Positions 9,758 to 18,116 of a stretch of 64,000 nt of DNA are shown in pieces. The DNA is from Ferrovibrio sp. (GTDB taxonomy: Bacteria > Pseudomonadota > Alphaproteobacteria > Ferrovibrionales > Ferrovibrionaceae). The notes beneath the pieces are model-generated. The model was not told the origin of the DNA. It did not search any database and saw only the letters and a list, made by a program, of their open reading frames with translations. The position numbers and the translations under genes are program-made. How positions within the stretch are numbered: position 1 is the first letter of the stretch; every line of letters begins with the position of its first letter. The stretch is from NCBI RefSeq assembly GCF_017994015.1, contig NZ_JAGOLP010000001.1, positions 186,001 through 250,000 of the forward strand. The letters run 5' to 3'.

Positions 9758-9782
9758 GCACCGGGCCAGCCTGTTTTGTAAA

Positions 9783-9811
9783 TTGACGCACTAATGCATT
9801 AGTGTTTTAAT
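9783..9811 (+). promoter_or_regulatory. Promoter with embedded palindromic GntR-type operator
   Basis: TTGACG (9783-9788) and TTTAAT (9806-9811) are 17 bases apart, a good sigma70 promoter for the downstream operon. The perfect 16-bp palindrome CACTAATGCATTAGTG (9789-9804) fills the spacer exactly, so a bound repressor would block RNA polymerase. The site lies between gntR and the genes it probably controls. Confidence 0.75.
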
Positions 9812-9840
9812 GCGCAAAACAACAAACGGAGGAAACCATC

Positions 9841-10845
9841 ATGTCGATCTTGTCACGGCGCGGCTTTGGCGCCTTGCTGCTGGGCGCCAGCGCGCTTTCC
9901 GGCCTTGCCCTGGCCGCCCTGCCCGGCGCCACTTTTGCGGCCGGCTATCCCGAACGCACCGCCACAGTGATCGTGCCATTTCCGCCCGGCGGCGCTTCCG
10001 ACATTACCGGGCGCCAGCTTGCCGCCAAGTTGAGCGAATTGCTGGGCCAGCAATTCATCATCGACAACCGCGCCGGCGCCAATGGCTCGGTGGGGGCCGG
10101 CGCGCTGAAACAGGCCAAGCCGGATGGCTACACCCTGCTGGTTGGCTCAATCGGCGTCTATGCCATCAATCCGGCCCTGTTCAAGGATCTGCGCTACGAT
10201 CCGCTGAAGGATTTTGACCTGCTGACCGTGGCGGTGCGCACGCCGAATGTGCTGGTGGCCAACCCGAATTTCCCGGCCAACAATGTGCAGGAACTGATCG
10301 CGCATCTGAAGAAGAACCCCGACAAGGTGTCGTTCGCTTCCTCCGGCACCGGCTCGTCGGACCACCTGACCGCCGCGCTGTTTCTGCAAAAAACCGGTAC
10401 CAGCGGCGTGCATGTGCCTTACAAGGGCGGCGGGCCGGCCATCACCGACCTGATCGGCGGCCATGCCGATGTGTCCTTCCAGAATCTCGGCGCCATTGCC
10501 GGCCATGTCAAAGCCGGCAAGCTGAAAGCCCTGGCGGTGACCGCCGACAAGCGCAACCCGGCATTGCCGGATAGTGTGCCGACCATGGCGGAAGCCGGTG
10601 TGAAGGAAGTGGAGGTCTATTCCTGGCAGGCAGCCGCGGCGCCCAAGGGCCTGCCGGCGGATGTGAAGGCCAAGCTGGAAGGCGCCATGATCCAGGCGCT
10701 GAATGCCCCCGAAGTGAAGGCCAAGTTCAACGATATCGGCTTTGACGTGGTGGCCAACAGTTCAAAGGATTTCGAGAAATTCCTGGTTGATGAGATCGGA
10801 CGCTGGAAAACCGTGATCGAGACCGGCAAGATTCAGCCCGACTAA
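9841..10845 (+). CDS. Tripartite tricarboxylate transporter substrate-binding protein (Bug/TctC family)
   Basis: Periplasmic binding protein of 334 residues with a leader SRRGFGALLLG that looks like a twin-arginine signal and ends near ATFA. The mature start YPERTATVIVPFPPGGASD and the motifs DNRAGANGSVGA, PDGYTLL and VPYKGGGPAI are typical of Bug/TctC proteins, which capture carboxylates. Excellent GGAGG ribosome site. No TctA/TctB membrane partners are in the window, which is common for Bug proteins. First gene of the operon behind the GntR-type operator. Confidence 0.94.
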   Translation: MSILSRRGFGALLLGASALSGLALAALPGATFAAGYPERTATVIVPFPPGGASDITGRQLAAKLSELLGQQFIIDNRAGANGSVGAGALKQAKPDGYTLLVGSIGVYAINPALFKDLRYDPLKDFDLLTVAVRTPNVLVANPNFPANNVQELIAHLKKNPDKVSFASSGTGSSDHLTAALFLQKTGTSGVHVPYKGGGPAITDLIGGHADVSFQNLGAIAGHVKAGKLKALAVTADKRNPALPDSVPTMAEAGVKEVEVYSWQAAAAPKGLPADVKAKLEGAMIQALNAPEVKAKFNDIGFDVVANSSKDFEKFLVDEIGRWKTVIETGKIQPD

Positions 10846-10902
10846 GCCGGGAATCCGGAGGGGTGCATCGCGCGCCCCGCCGGTCATAACAAAGAGTATC
10901 AG

Positions 10903-12675
10903 ATGAGCAACAGCCAGCCCCAGAATGCGCCGCAAGCGGATCATCCGCGCAAGACGCCCGAGCAATTACGCTCGGCGCGCTGGTTCGGCCCCGACGATCT
11001 GCGCAGCTTCGGCCATCGTTCACGCTTCCGCCAGATGGGCTATGCGCCCGACGAATGGCAGGGTCGGCCGCTGATCGCCATCGTCAACACCTGGTCTGAC
11101 ATCAATCCCTGCCACGCACATTTTAAACATCGGGTGGAGGATGTGCGGCGCGGCATCCTGATGGCCGGCGGCCTGCCGATTGAACTGCCGGCGATTTCGG
11201 TGTCGGAGAATTTTGTCAAACCCACCACCATGCTGTATCGCAACCTGCTGGCGATGGAGACCGAGGAATTGCTGCGCAGCCATCCGGTGGATGGCGCCAT
11301 CCTGATGGGCGGCTGCGACAAATCCACCCCCGGCCTGCTGATGGGCGCCAGCTCGGCCGGGCTGCCCTTCATCTATGTGCCGGCCGGGCCGATGCTGCGC
11401 GGTAACTGGCAGGGCAAGATCCTCGGCTCCGGCTCGGATGGCTGGAAATACTGGGATGAACGCCGCGCCGGCAATCTCAGCGAAGCCGACTGGAATGCCA
11501 TCGAGGCCGGCATTGCGCGCAGCTATGGCACCTGCATGACCATGGGCACCGCCGCCACCATGATGGCGATTGCCGAAAGCATCGGTGTCACCCTGCCCGG
11601 CGCCTCGTCGATTCCGGCCGCCGATTCCAGCCATATCCGCATGTGCAGCGATGCCGGCCGGCGTGTGGTGGAGATGGTGTGGGAAGACCTGACGCCTGGC
11701 CGCATCCAGAGCCATGCCGCCTACAAGAATGCCATTGCGGTGGCGATGGCGATGGGCTGCTCCACCAATGCCATTATTCATCTGATCGCCATGGCGCGCC
11801 GCGCCGGCTGCGATATCGGCCTGGAGGATTTTGAAACCGCCTCGCGCCTTGTGCCGGTGATCGCCAATATCCGGCCCTCTGGCGAGCAATATCTGATGGA
11901 AGACTTCTTCTATGCCGGCGGCCTGCCGGCGCTGATGACGCGCATCACCGGGCATCTTGATCTGACCACCCTGACCGTGACCGGCAAAACCCTGGGCGAG
12001 AATATTGCCGGCGCCCGCGTGTTCAACGACGACGTGATCCGCAACACGGACAACCCGCTCTATCGCGAGGGCGCGCTGGCGGTGCTGAAGGGCAATCTGG
12101 CGCCCGATGGCTGCGTGATCAAACCCAGCGCCTGCGCGCCAAAATTCCTCAAGCATCGTGGCCCGGCTTTGGTGTTTGACGATTACCCGGCGATGAAAAA
12201 GGCGGTGGATGACGAAAACCTGGATGTGACCGAGGATCATGTGCTGATCCTGCGCAATGCCGGCCCGCTGGGCGGCCCCGGCATGCCGGAATGGGGCATG
12301 CTGCCGATCCCGAAAAAGCTGCTGAAGCAGGGCGTGCGCGACATGGTGCGGCTGTCGGATGCGCGCATGAGCGGCACCAGCTATGGCGCCTGCATCCTGC
12401 ATGTGGCGCCGGAAAGTTATATCGGCGGGCCGCTGGCTTTGGTGCGCAACGGCGACATGATCGAGCTGGATGTGGATGGGCGCAGCATCCATCTGGATGT
12501 GCCGGATGATGAACTGGCGCGCCGCCGCGAAGCCTGGATGCCGCCGCAGCCACGCTATGAACGCGGCTATGGCTGGATGTTCAGCCGCCATATCAAGCAG
12601 GCCGACCAGGGCTGCGATTTTGATTTTCTTGAAACCGGTTTTGGCGCCCCGGTGCCGGAACCGGATATTTTCTGA
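10903..12675 (+). CDS. IlvD/Edd family dehydratase, probably a sugar-acid dehydratase
   Basis: Fe-S dehydratase of 590 residues. Signature motifs are NTWSDINPCHAHF, GGCDKSTPGLLMG with the cluster cysteine, the third-cysteine region SYGTCMTMGTAATM, and near the C terminus DARMSGTSYGACILH with the conserved catalytic serine region. The length and MGGCDKSTP context resemble aldonate (arabinonate/xylonate type) dehydratases more than the isoleucine-valine enzyme. Adjacent genes (acid-binding protein, RraA-like aldolase) support a catabolic role converting an aldonate to its 2-keto-3-deoxy acid. The substrate is an inference. Confidence 0.9.
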   Translation: MSNSQPQNAPQADHPRKTPEQLRSARWFGPDDLRSFGHRSRFRQMGYAPDEWQGRPLIAIVNTWSDINPCHAHFKHRVEDVRRGILMAGGLPIELPAISVSENFVKPTTMLYRNLLAMETEELLRSHPVDGAILMGGCDKSTPGLLMGASSAGLPFIYVPAGPMLRGNWQGKILGSGSDGWKYWDERRAGNLSEADWNAIEAGIARSYGTCMTMGTAATMMAIAESIGVTLPGASSIPAADSSHIRMCSDAGRRVVEMVWEDLTPGRIQSHAAYKNAIAVAMAMGCSTNAIIHLIAMARRAGCDIGLEDFETASRLVPVIANIRPSGEQYLMEDFFYAGGLPALMTRITGHLDLTTLTVTGKTLGENIAGARVFNDDVIRNTDNPLYREGALAVLKGNLAPDGCVIKPSACAPKFLKHRGPALVFDDYPAMKKAVDDENLDVTEDHVLILRNAGPLGGPGMPEWGMLPIPKKLLKQGVRDMVRLSDARMSGTSYGACILHVAPESYIGGPLALVRNGDMIELDVDGRSIHLDVPDDELARRREAWMPPQPRYERGYGWMFSRHIKQADQGCDFDFLETGFGAPVPEPDIF

Positions 12676-12711
12676 GCCAGCCATTATCTGAAGCAGACAG
12701 GATTACGCATC

Positions 12712-13431
12712 ATGCCGTTGAAGCCCGAAACCCGCGCCAAGCTCCAGACCGTGAGCACGCCGACCATTGCCACCGCGCTGTATAAGCGCGGCCTGCGCAA
12801 CCAGGTGATCCAGGATGTGGCGCCGCTTAATCCCGCGCTGCCGACCATGGTGGGCGAAGCCTTCACCCTGCGCTACATGCCGGCGCGCGAAGATCTCAAT
12901 CCGATCACGGTGTTTCAGAACCCGGAGCATCCGCAGCGCAAGGCGGTGGAAATCTGCCCGCCTGGCTGCGTGCTGGTGATGGATAGCCGCAAGGATGCCC
13001 GCGCCGCCTCGGCCGGCGGCATCCTGATCTCGCGCCTGATGGTGCGCGGCGTGGCCGGCGTGGTCACCGATGGCGGCTTCCGCGATTCCGCCGAGATCGC
13101 CCGGCTCAGCATCCCGGCCTTCCACAGCCGGCCCTCGGCGCCGACCAACCTGACGCTGCATCAGGCCATCGACATCAATGTGCCGATCGGCTGCGGCGAT
13201 GCGCCGGTTTTCCCCGGCGACGTGATTGTGGGCGATGCCGATGGTGTGATCGTGATCCCGCAGGACATCGCCGACGAGATCGCCGACGAGACGGTGGAAA
13301 TGACCGCGTTTGAGGATTTTGTCACCGACATGGTGCAAAATCACGGCCGCTCGATCCGCGGCCTCTATCCCGCCACCGACCCGCAGACCAAGGTGGATTT
13401 CGCCGCCTGGCGCAAGGAACGCGGGCGGTAA
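12712..13431 (+). CDS. RraA-like / HMG-aldolase family protein
   Basis: A 239-residue member of the RraA/ HMG-CHA aldolase-like family. The loop GGILISRLMVRGVAGVVTDG, followed by GGFRDSAEI (catalytic Arg-Asp) and the later GDVIVGDADGVIVIP, are hallmarks. In this operon it is more likely a class II pyruvate aldolase or decarboxylase acting on the dehydratase product than an RNase E inhibitor. It lies 36 bases downstream of the dehydratase and ends the operon; strong inverted repeats follow. Confidence 0.88.
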   Translation: MPLKPETRAKLQTVSTPTIATALYKRGLRNQVIQDVAPLNPALPTMVGEAFTLRYMPAREDLNPITVFQNPEHPQRKAVEICPPGCVLVMDSRKDARAASAGGILISRLMVRGVAGVVTDGGFRDSAEIARLSIPAFHSRPSAPTNLTLHQAIDINVPIGCGDAPVFPGDVIVGDADGVIVIPQDIADEIADETVEMTAFEDFVTDMVQNHGRSIRGLYPATDPQTKVDFAAWRKERGR

Positions 13432-13442
13432 GCATTCGAAAT

Positions 13443-13458
13443 CGCAATAATTATTGCG
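13443..13458. repeat. Perfect 16-bp palindrome downstream of the acid operon
   Basis: CGCAATAATTATTGCG is a perfect palindrome in an AT-rich intergenic stretch, only 8 bases from a second, longer inverted repeat. It could be an operator for the small gene at 13586 or part of a terminator region. Confidence 0.7.
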
Positions 13459-13466
13459 CGAAGGGA

Positions 13467-13498
13467 AATATTTCAGCCGAATTTTCGGCTGAAATATT
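13467..13498. terminator. Long perfect inverted repeat, probable terminator
   Basis: Two 15-base arms (AATATTTCAGCCGAA at 13467-13481 and its exact complement at 13484-13498) are separated by TT. The RNA hairpin would be very stable in its GC core. It has no clean U-tract on either side, so a terminator role for the operon ending at 13431 is likely but not certain. Confidence 0.5.
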
Positions 13499-13585
13499 CA
13501 GGATCAGGATTATAACTCGCTATATTTCAAATAACCGCTATGATGAATTTCTGGCATATAACTGCCAATAGAAAGCGTGAATATT

Positions 13586-13783
13586 ATGACTTCGTCACAA
13601 AATCACACTCAGCCCGTCAAGCCGAACGTTCTTTCCAATCTCGACAAGCGTGTTGCCGATGGTGTTATCGCCGCCAAGGCGCTTGAACAGGCCAAGCATG
13701 CGCTGATTGCGCCGGCTGCCGGCCTGCCGCTGCCGCTTATCGGTCCGGCCATGCCGGGTGATAACAGCAACGCCAAGCAATAA
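13586..13783 (+). CDS. Small hypothetical protein (65 aa)
   Basis: Starts MTSSQNHTQPVKPNVLSN at ATG 13586, with an upstream in-frame GTG at 13577; GAAAG precedes it as a weak ribosome site. The centre (NLDKRVADGVIAAKALEQAKHAL) is helical and the end (PAAGLPLPLIGPAMPGDNSN) is proline- and glycine-rich. Codon use matches neighbouring genes, which argues that it is expressed. No cysteine, no signal peptide and no modification enzyme nearby. Function unknown. Confidence 0.55.
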   Translation: MTSSQNHTQPVKPNVLSNLDKRVADGVIAAKALEQAKHALIAPAAGLPLPLIGPAMPGDNSNAKQ

Positions 13784-13983
13784 CCGGAGCGGGGGCTGAG
13801 CCGGCGATTGGGCAACCGACGCCCGTTCGCCCCCATTCTCGCCCACCCCACGGGGTTCGGCGACGATGCGGCCGGTGCTTTCGCCGCCTGACTGCCGTTC
13901 GCAAGTTCCGGCAATTGGCCTGCGCGATCCCGGCCGCATTGCGGCTATACCGCCCTTTTCCTTCTTTTCATGGAGCCCGCATC

Positions 13984-14349
13984 ATGACTTCGCTACTTGA
14001 TAACAAGACCCTGTCCTGGCAGGACCGCGCCCTGATCCACTGGAATAACATCCGGCCCGCCGCCCTGGCGTTGGCGATTGGCCTGGTGGCCGGGCCGCTA
14101 ATCTCAAATTACATGGGCTGGCAGATGACGCGCGGCAATGCCGAACGGCAGATCACGGCCAGCGGCGTGCAGCAGCAGGCCATGGTTTGCGCCGCCCTGG
14201 CCCGCAATGCCAATCCCGATGCCGCCAGCCTGGGCTGGGCGCCGCGTAATGAACTGGCCGAGAAATTTGCCGTGATGCCAGGCCGCGACAGCGCTGCGAT
14301 GGGTGTGGCCAATGCCTGCTCGCAGATGCTGGCCGAGACAAAATCCTGA
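13984..14349 (+). CDS. Small membrane-anchored hypothetical protein (121 aa)
   Basis: Starts MTSLLDNKTLSWQDRALIHW at ATG 13984. One hydrophobic segment (AALALAIGLVAGPLISNYMG, about residues 29-48) would anchor it in the inner membrane, with a helical remainder containing two cysteines (QQAMVCAALA and NACSQMLAE) outside. It stands alone between the small gene at 13586 and the DeoR operon. No recognised family. Confidence 0.65.
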   Translation: MTSLLDNKTLSWQDRALIHWNNIRPAALALAIGLVAGPLISNYMGWQMTRGNAERQITASGVQQQAMVCAALARNANPDAASLGWAPRNELAEKFAVMPGRDSAAMGVANACSQMLAETKS

Positions 14350-14404
14350 TCCCGGCACCGCTTTCGGCAAAATAATCCAGCGTTATCCACAACCGCCTGC
14401 TTTT

Positions 14405-14479
14405 TCATTTGATGACACAAAACTTTCATGCGAACGTCAAATGATCATAACAAGCGCTGCATAATGTTCGTTTGAACAT
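14405..14479 (+). promoter_or_regulatory. Putative operator region of the DeoR operon
   Basis: Two symmetrical signals lie just upstream of the deoR-type gene. ATGTTC at 14464-14469 and GAACAT at 14474-14479 form an inverted repeat around GTTT, and TCATTTGA (14405-14412) is repeated inverted as TCAAATGA (14437-14444). The local AT content is high. Autoregulation by the DeoR protein is the simplest reading. Confidence 0.45.
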
Positions 14480-14532
14480 GCGGTGCGAGGTTTCGGGCCT
14501 ACCGGAACCTGGCGGGAAGAGGGACGACGAAA

Positions 14533-15408
14533 GTGGCTATTCCGGCGGAAGACCGCGCCCGGGCCATTGTGGACCTGGTGCGGCGCGACGGCTTTCAGAC
14601 CATCGAGTTGCTGGCGACAAGTTTTGGGGTGACGCCCCAGACCGTGCGGCGCGATGTGACGCTGCTTTGCGACCGCGGCCTGCTGCGCCGCCGCCATGGC
14701 GGCGTGGAAGCGCCGCCGCTCGATCCGGGCGATGGCCTGGGCCGCAACCTGGCCTATCCGGCCCGTTCTGTGCTGAATCTGGCCGCCAAGCGCCGCATCG
14801 CTGCCCTGGTGGCGGATCAGGTGGCGGCGGATTTCCCCGATGGCGGCGCCTCGCTGTTTTTCGGCATCGGCACCACGCCGGAACAATGCGCCATCGCCCT
14901 GGCCGAGCGTTTTGCCGAGCCGCGCCCGGCCAATTCGGCCGGCCTGCGCGCCATGACCAACAACCTGAATGCCGCGCTGGCCCTGGCGCGTAATCCCGAA
15001 ACCCGCATCACCATTGCCGGCGGCGAATTGCGCAACATCGACCGCGATGTGGTGGCCGGCGAGGCGCAGGGTTTCTTTGCCCGTTTTGCCGTGGATATCG
15101 GCATCTATGGTGTGGGCGGCGTGGCCGAGGATGGCACGCTTCTGGATTTCAGCCAGGATGAAGTGGCGATGCGCCAGGCCCTGGCGCAGCATTGCCGGCG
15201 CCGCTTCCTGGTGCTGGATCACTCCAAATTCGGCCGCGGCGCCACCATGCGCGGCGGCCATATCAGCGAAGCCAGCATTGTTTTCACCGACCAGCCGGTG
15301 CCGCCTGCCATTGCCGCGCAATTGGCCGCAGCCGGCTGCCGCCTGCTGGTGACGGATACATCCACCACCCCCCGCGTTACCACCACAGGAGAAGCAGACC
15401 ATGCTTAA
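14533..15408 (+). CDS. DeoR/GlpR family transcriptional regulator
   Basis: A 291-residue repressor starting with GTG at 14533. The N terminus is the DeoR winged helix (RARAIVDLVRRDGFQTIELL, then FGVTPQTVRRDV, LLRRRHGGV). The C-terminal DeoRC sensor domain (KRRIAALVADQV, SLFFGIGTTPEQCA, DRDVVAGEAQGFFARFAVDI) normally binds a sugar phosphate or glycerol phosphate. Its stop overlaps the binding-protein start by 8 bases, so it is the first gene of the importer operon and probably responds to the imported phosphorylated compound. Confidence 0.94.
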   Translation: MAIPAEDRARAIVDLVRRDGFQTIELLATSFGVTPQTVRRDVTLLCDRGLLRRRHGGVEAPPLDPGDGLGRNLAYPARSVLNLAAKRRIAALVADQVAADFPDGGASLFFGIGTTPEQCAIALAERFAEPRPANSAGLRAMTNNLNAALALARNPETRITIAGGELRNIDRDVVAGEAQGFFARFAVDIGIYGVGGVAEDGTLLDFSQDEVAMRQALAQHCRRRFLVLDHSKFGRGATMRGGHISEASIVFTDQPVPPAIAAQLAAAGCRLLVTDTSTTPRVTTTGEADHA

Positions 15409-16414
15409 GCGTCTTGTCCTATCAGCCGCGCTCGGCCTTGCCGCGCTTGGCCTTCAGCCGGTCGATGCCTCGGCCCAGGCTCGCGCCATCTGCTACAATT
15501 GCCCGCCGGAATGGGCTGATTGGGGTTCGCAGCTCAAGGCGATCCAGGCCAAGCTGGGCATCCAGGTGCCGCCGGATAACAAGAATTCCGGCCAGGCCAT
15601 CGCAGCCCTGATTGCCGAGAAGGCCAATCCGGTGGCCGACGTGACCTATCTGGGCGGCATCGCTGCCGACCCGGCCAAGGATGCCGGCGTGCTCAGCCCC
15701 TACAAGCCGACCGGCTGGGACAAGATCCCCGCCAGCCTGAAGGACCCGGAAGGTTATTGGTTCACCATCCATTCGGGCACGCTGGGCCTGTTTGTGAACA
15801 AGGATGCGCTGCGCGGCAAGCCGGTGCCGCAGAGCTGGGCCGACCTGCTGAAACCGGAATACAAGGGCATGGTTGGCTATCTCGACCCGACCTCGGCCGC
15901 CGTAGGCCAGCTTGGCGTGATGGCGGTCAATCTGGCGCTTGGCGGCGATTACGGCAATCTCGACAAGGCCATCGACTTCTACAAGAAGCTGGCCAAGAAC
16001 GACCCGATCGTGCCCAAGCAGACCTCCTATGCCCGCGTCATCTCGGGTGAAATTCCGATCCTGCTGGATTACGACTTCAACGCCTATCGCGGCCAGTATA
16101 CCGACAAGGCGCCGGTGCAGTTCGTGATCCCGAAGGAAGGCAGCGTGGTGTTCCCCTATGTCATGGGCCTGACCAACAAGGGCCCGAATGCCGAGAATGG
16201 CAAGAAGGTGCTGGACTTTGTGCTGTCGCCGGAAAGCCAGGCGATGTGGGGCAATGCCTTCCTGCGTCCGGTCTTCGCCGAGCATCTTTCCGCCGAGGCC
16301 AAAGCCAAGTTCCTGCCCGAGAGCGATTATGCCCGCGCCAAGCCGATTGACCTGAAGCAGCTGGCCGCCGCGCAGAAGAGCATCATCGAGCGCTACAAGA
16401 ACGAAGTGAACTGA
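15401..16414 (+). CDS. ABC transporter extracellular solute-binding protein
   Basis: A 337-residue periplasmic protein with signal peptide MLKRLVLSAALGLAALGL and cleavage near ASAQA. The fold signatures (ADVTYLGGIA, GLFVNKDAL, PQSWADLL, KGMVGYLDPTSA) match the large family that includes iron, putrescine and 2-aminoethylphosphonate binders. It is encoded between a DeoR repressor and two permeases, and a phosphodiesterase ends the operon, so an organophosphate ligand is the best guess. Confidence 0.9.
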   Translation: MLKRLVLSAALGLAALGLQPVDASAQARAICYNCPPEWADWGSQLKAIQAKLGIQVPPDNKNSGQAIAALIAEKANPVADVTYLGGIAADPAKDAGVLSPYKPTGWDKIPASLKDPEGYWFTIHSGTLGLFVNKDALRGKPVPQSWADLLKPEYKGMVGYLDPTSAAVGQLGVMAVNLALGGDYGNLDKAIDFYKKLAKNDPIVPKQTSYARVISGEIPILLDYDFNAYRGQYTDKAPVQFVIPKEGSVVFPYVMGLTNKGPNAENGKKVLDFVLSPESQAMWGNAFLRPVFAEHLSAEAKAKFLPESDYARAKPIDLKQLAAAQKSIIERYKNEVN

Positions 16415-16469
16415 CGCAATACCGGGCGGCGGTGCCGCAAGTGCCGCCGCCCGAATTTCACGGTAAGCC

Positions 16470-17294
16470 ATGACCATCAAGCGCGATACGCCGATCCTGA
16501 CCCTGCTGCTTTTGCCGGCGGGGATTTTCTTTTGCGCCTTTTTCCTGCTGCCACTGACGCGGCTGTTTTTCATCGGCGGCAGCGGCAAACATGGCTTCAT
16601 GGCCTATGCCGCCATCATCACCGACAGGAATTACTTCAACAGCCTGATCGCCACCCTGGTGCTGGCCGGCGCCACTACTGTGCTCACCCTGATCATCAGC
16701 GGCATTGCCGGCGTGTTCCTGCAACGCAACCGGTTTCGCGGCAACAGCACGCTGGTGGCGATGCTGACCTTTCCACTGGCCTTTCCCGGCGTGGTGATCG
16801 GCTTCATGGTGATCATGCTGGCCGGTCGCCAGGGCCTGATCGGCGATATCACTTTGCTGCTGTTTGGCGAAAAACTGGTTTTTGCCTATTCGATGGCCGG
16901 GCTGTTGATGGGCTATATCTACTTCTCCATCCCGCGCACCATCCTCACCGTGATGGCCGCTGCCGAGAAGCTTGATCCCAAGCTGGAAGAGGCGGCGCGT
17001 TCGCTGGGCGCCTCGCCCTGGCGCGTGGTGCTGGATGTGATCGTGCCCGGCCTGAAAGGCGCCTTCCTGGCCGCCGGGGCGATCTGCTTCGCCACCGCCG
17101 TCGGCGCTTTCGGCACCGCCTTCACACTCGCCACCCGCATCAATGTGCTGCCGATGGTGATCTATACCGAGTTCACGCTGGAGGCCAATATGGCGATGGC
17201 GGCGGCTTTGAGCTTTGTGCTTGGTGCCGTTACCTGGATCGTGCTGGCGATTGCGCGCCAGATTGCCGGCGGCACTGTCGCGGCAGCCGGCTGA
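16470..17294 (+). CDS. ABC transporter permease, first subunit
   Basis: A 274-residue inner-membrane protein with about six hydrophobic segments (LLLLPAGIFFCAFFLLPLT first). The EAA loop that contacts the ATPase is visible as KLEEAARSLGASPWRVVLDV. It pairs with the permease at 17306. Type I importer permease of the spermidine/iron/phosphonate class. Confidence 0.9.
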   Translation: MTIKRDTPILTLLLLPAGIFFCAFFLLPLTRLFFIGGSGKHGFMAYAAIITDRNYFNSLIATLVLAGATTVLTLIISGIAGVFLQRNRFRGNSTLVAMLTFPLAFPGVVIGFMVIMLAGRQGLIGDITLLLFGEKLVFAYSMAGLLMGYIYFSIPRTILTVMAAAEKLDPKLEEAARSLGASPWRVVLDVIVPGLKGAFLAAGAICFATAVGAFGTAFTLATRINVLPMVIYTEFTLEANMAMAAALSFVLGAVTWIVLAIARQIAGGTVAAAG

Positions 17295-17305
17295 GGGAGC
17301 GGATC

Positions 17306-18112
17306 ATGCAGAAACGCTCCCCCCTGTTCTGGCTGCAACTGGCCTTCACGCTCTCGGTCTGCGCCTTCCTGGTGGTGCCGGTGGTACTTTCAGCCCTGGC
17401 CGGCCTGACGGTGAATTACCAGACCGGCCTCTCCAGCGGCTTCACCCTGCGCTGGGTGATCGAAGTCTGGTCCGGCTATCGCGACACCATCTTCCATTCT
17501 ATTTTCCTGGCCCTGGCCTGCCTGGGCCTGACCCTGCTGCTGGGCATTCCAGCCGCCTATGTGCTGGCCAAACGGCAGACCGCCTGGAGCCGCGCGGTTG
17601 AGGAATTGCTGGTGATGCCGGTGGCGGTGCCGGGCCTGGCCACGGCGCTGGCGCTGATCGTGATGTATGGCGGCGCCGGCGGTTTCCGCACCTCATCGGC
17701 CTTCATCCTGGTGGGCCATGTGCTGTTCACACTGCCCTTCATGGTGCGCTCGGTGCTGGCGGTGCTGATGGCCATCGATCTCAAAACGCTTGAGGAAGGC
17801 GCCGCTTCGCTGGGTGCCGGCTTTGTGCAGCGCTTTTTCCATATCGTGCTGCCGAATTGCCGCGCCGGCATCGTTGCCGGCTCGCTGATGGTGGTGACGC
17901 TGTCGATGGGCGAATTCAACATGACCTGGCTGCTGCATACGCCGCTGACCAAAACCCTGCCGGTCGGCCTGGCCGATGCCTATGCCAGTCTGCGGCTTGA
18001 AATCGGCAGCGCCTATACCCTGGTATTTTTCCTGATGATCGTGCCGCTGCTGATCGCCATGCAGGCCATTTCGCAGGCCCCGGCGCCGAAGCTGAAAGCG
18101 GATGAGGAGTAA
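17306..18112 (+). CDS. ABC transporter permease, second subunit
   Basis: A 268-residue inner-membrane protein with about six hydrophobic segments and an EAA loop TLEEGAASLGAGFVQRFFHI. It starts 11 bases after the first permease stop, preceded by GAGGGAG. The two subunits should form the heterodimeric channel of the importer. Confidence 0.9.
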   Translation: MQKRSPLFWLQLAFTLSVCAFLVVPVVLSALAGLTVNYQTGLSSGFTLRWVIEVWSGYRDTIFHSIFLALACLGLTLLLGIPAAYVLAKRQTAWSRAVEELLVMPVAVPGLATALALIVMYGGAGGFRTSSAFILVGHVLFTLPFMVRSVLAVLMAIDLKTLEEGAASLGAGFVQRFFHIVLPNCRAGIVAGSLMVVTLSMGEFNMTWLLHTPLTKTLPVGLADAYASLRLEIGSAYTLVFFLMIVPLLIAMQAISQAPAPKLKADEE

Positions 18113-18116
18113 GCCT

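Noticed and set aside
11020..12684. A 554-codon open frame on the minus strand
   Set aside because: Antisense to the IlvD/Edd dehydratase, whose motifs are clear; composition is that of a shadow frame.
12712..13431. RNase E inhibitor RraA
   Set aside because: The family match is real, but the protein is longer than RraA and is placed in an acid catabolic operon, so an aldolase-type role is more likely.
16470..18112. Certain assignment of the importer as a 2-aminoethylphosphonate or iron system
   Set aside because: The binding-protein class includes both, but no phosphonatase, transaminase or iron gene is present; the phosphodiesterase points elsewhere.
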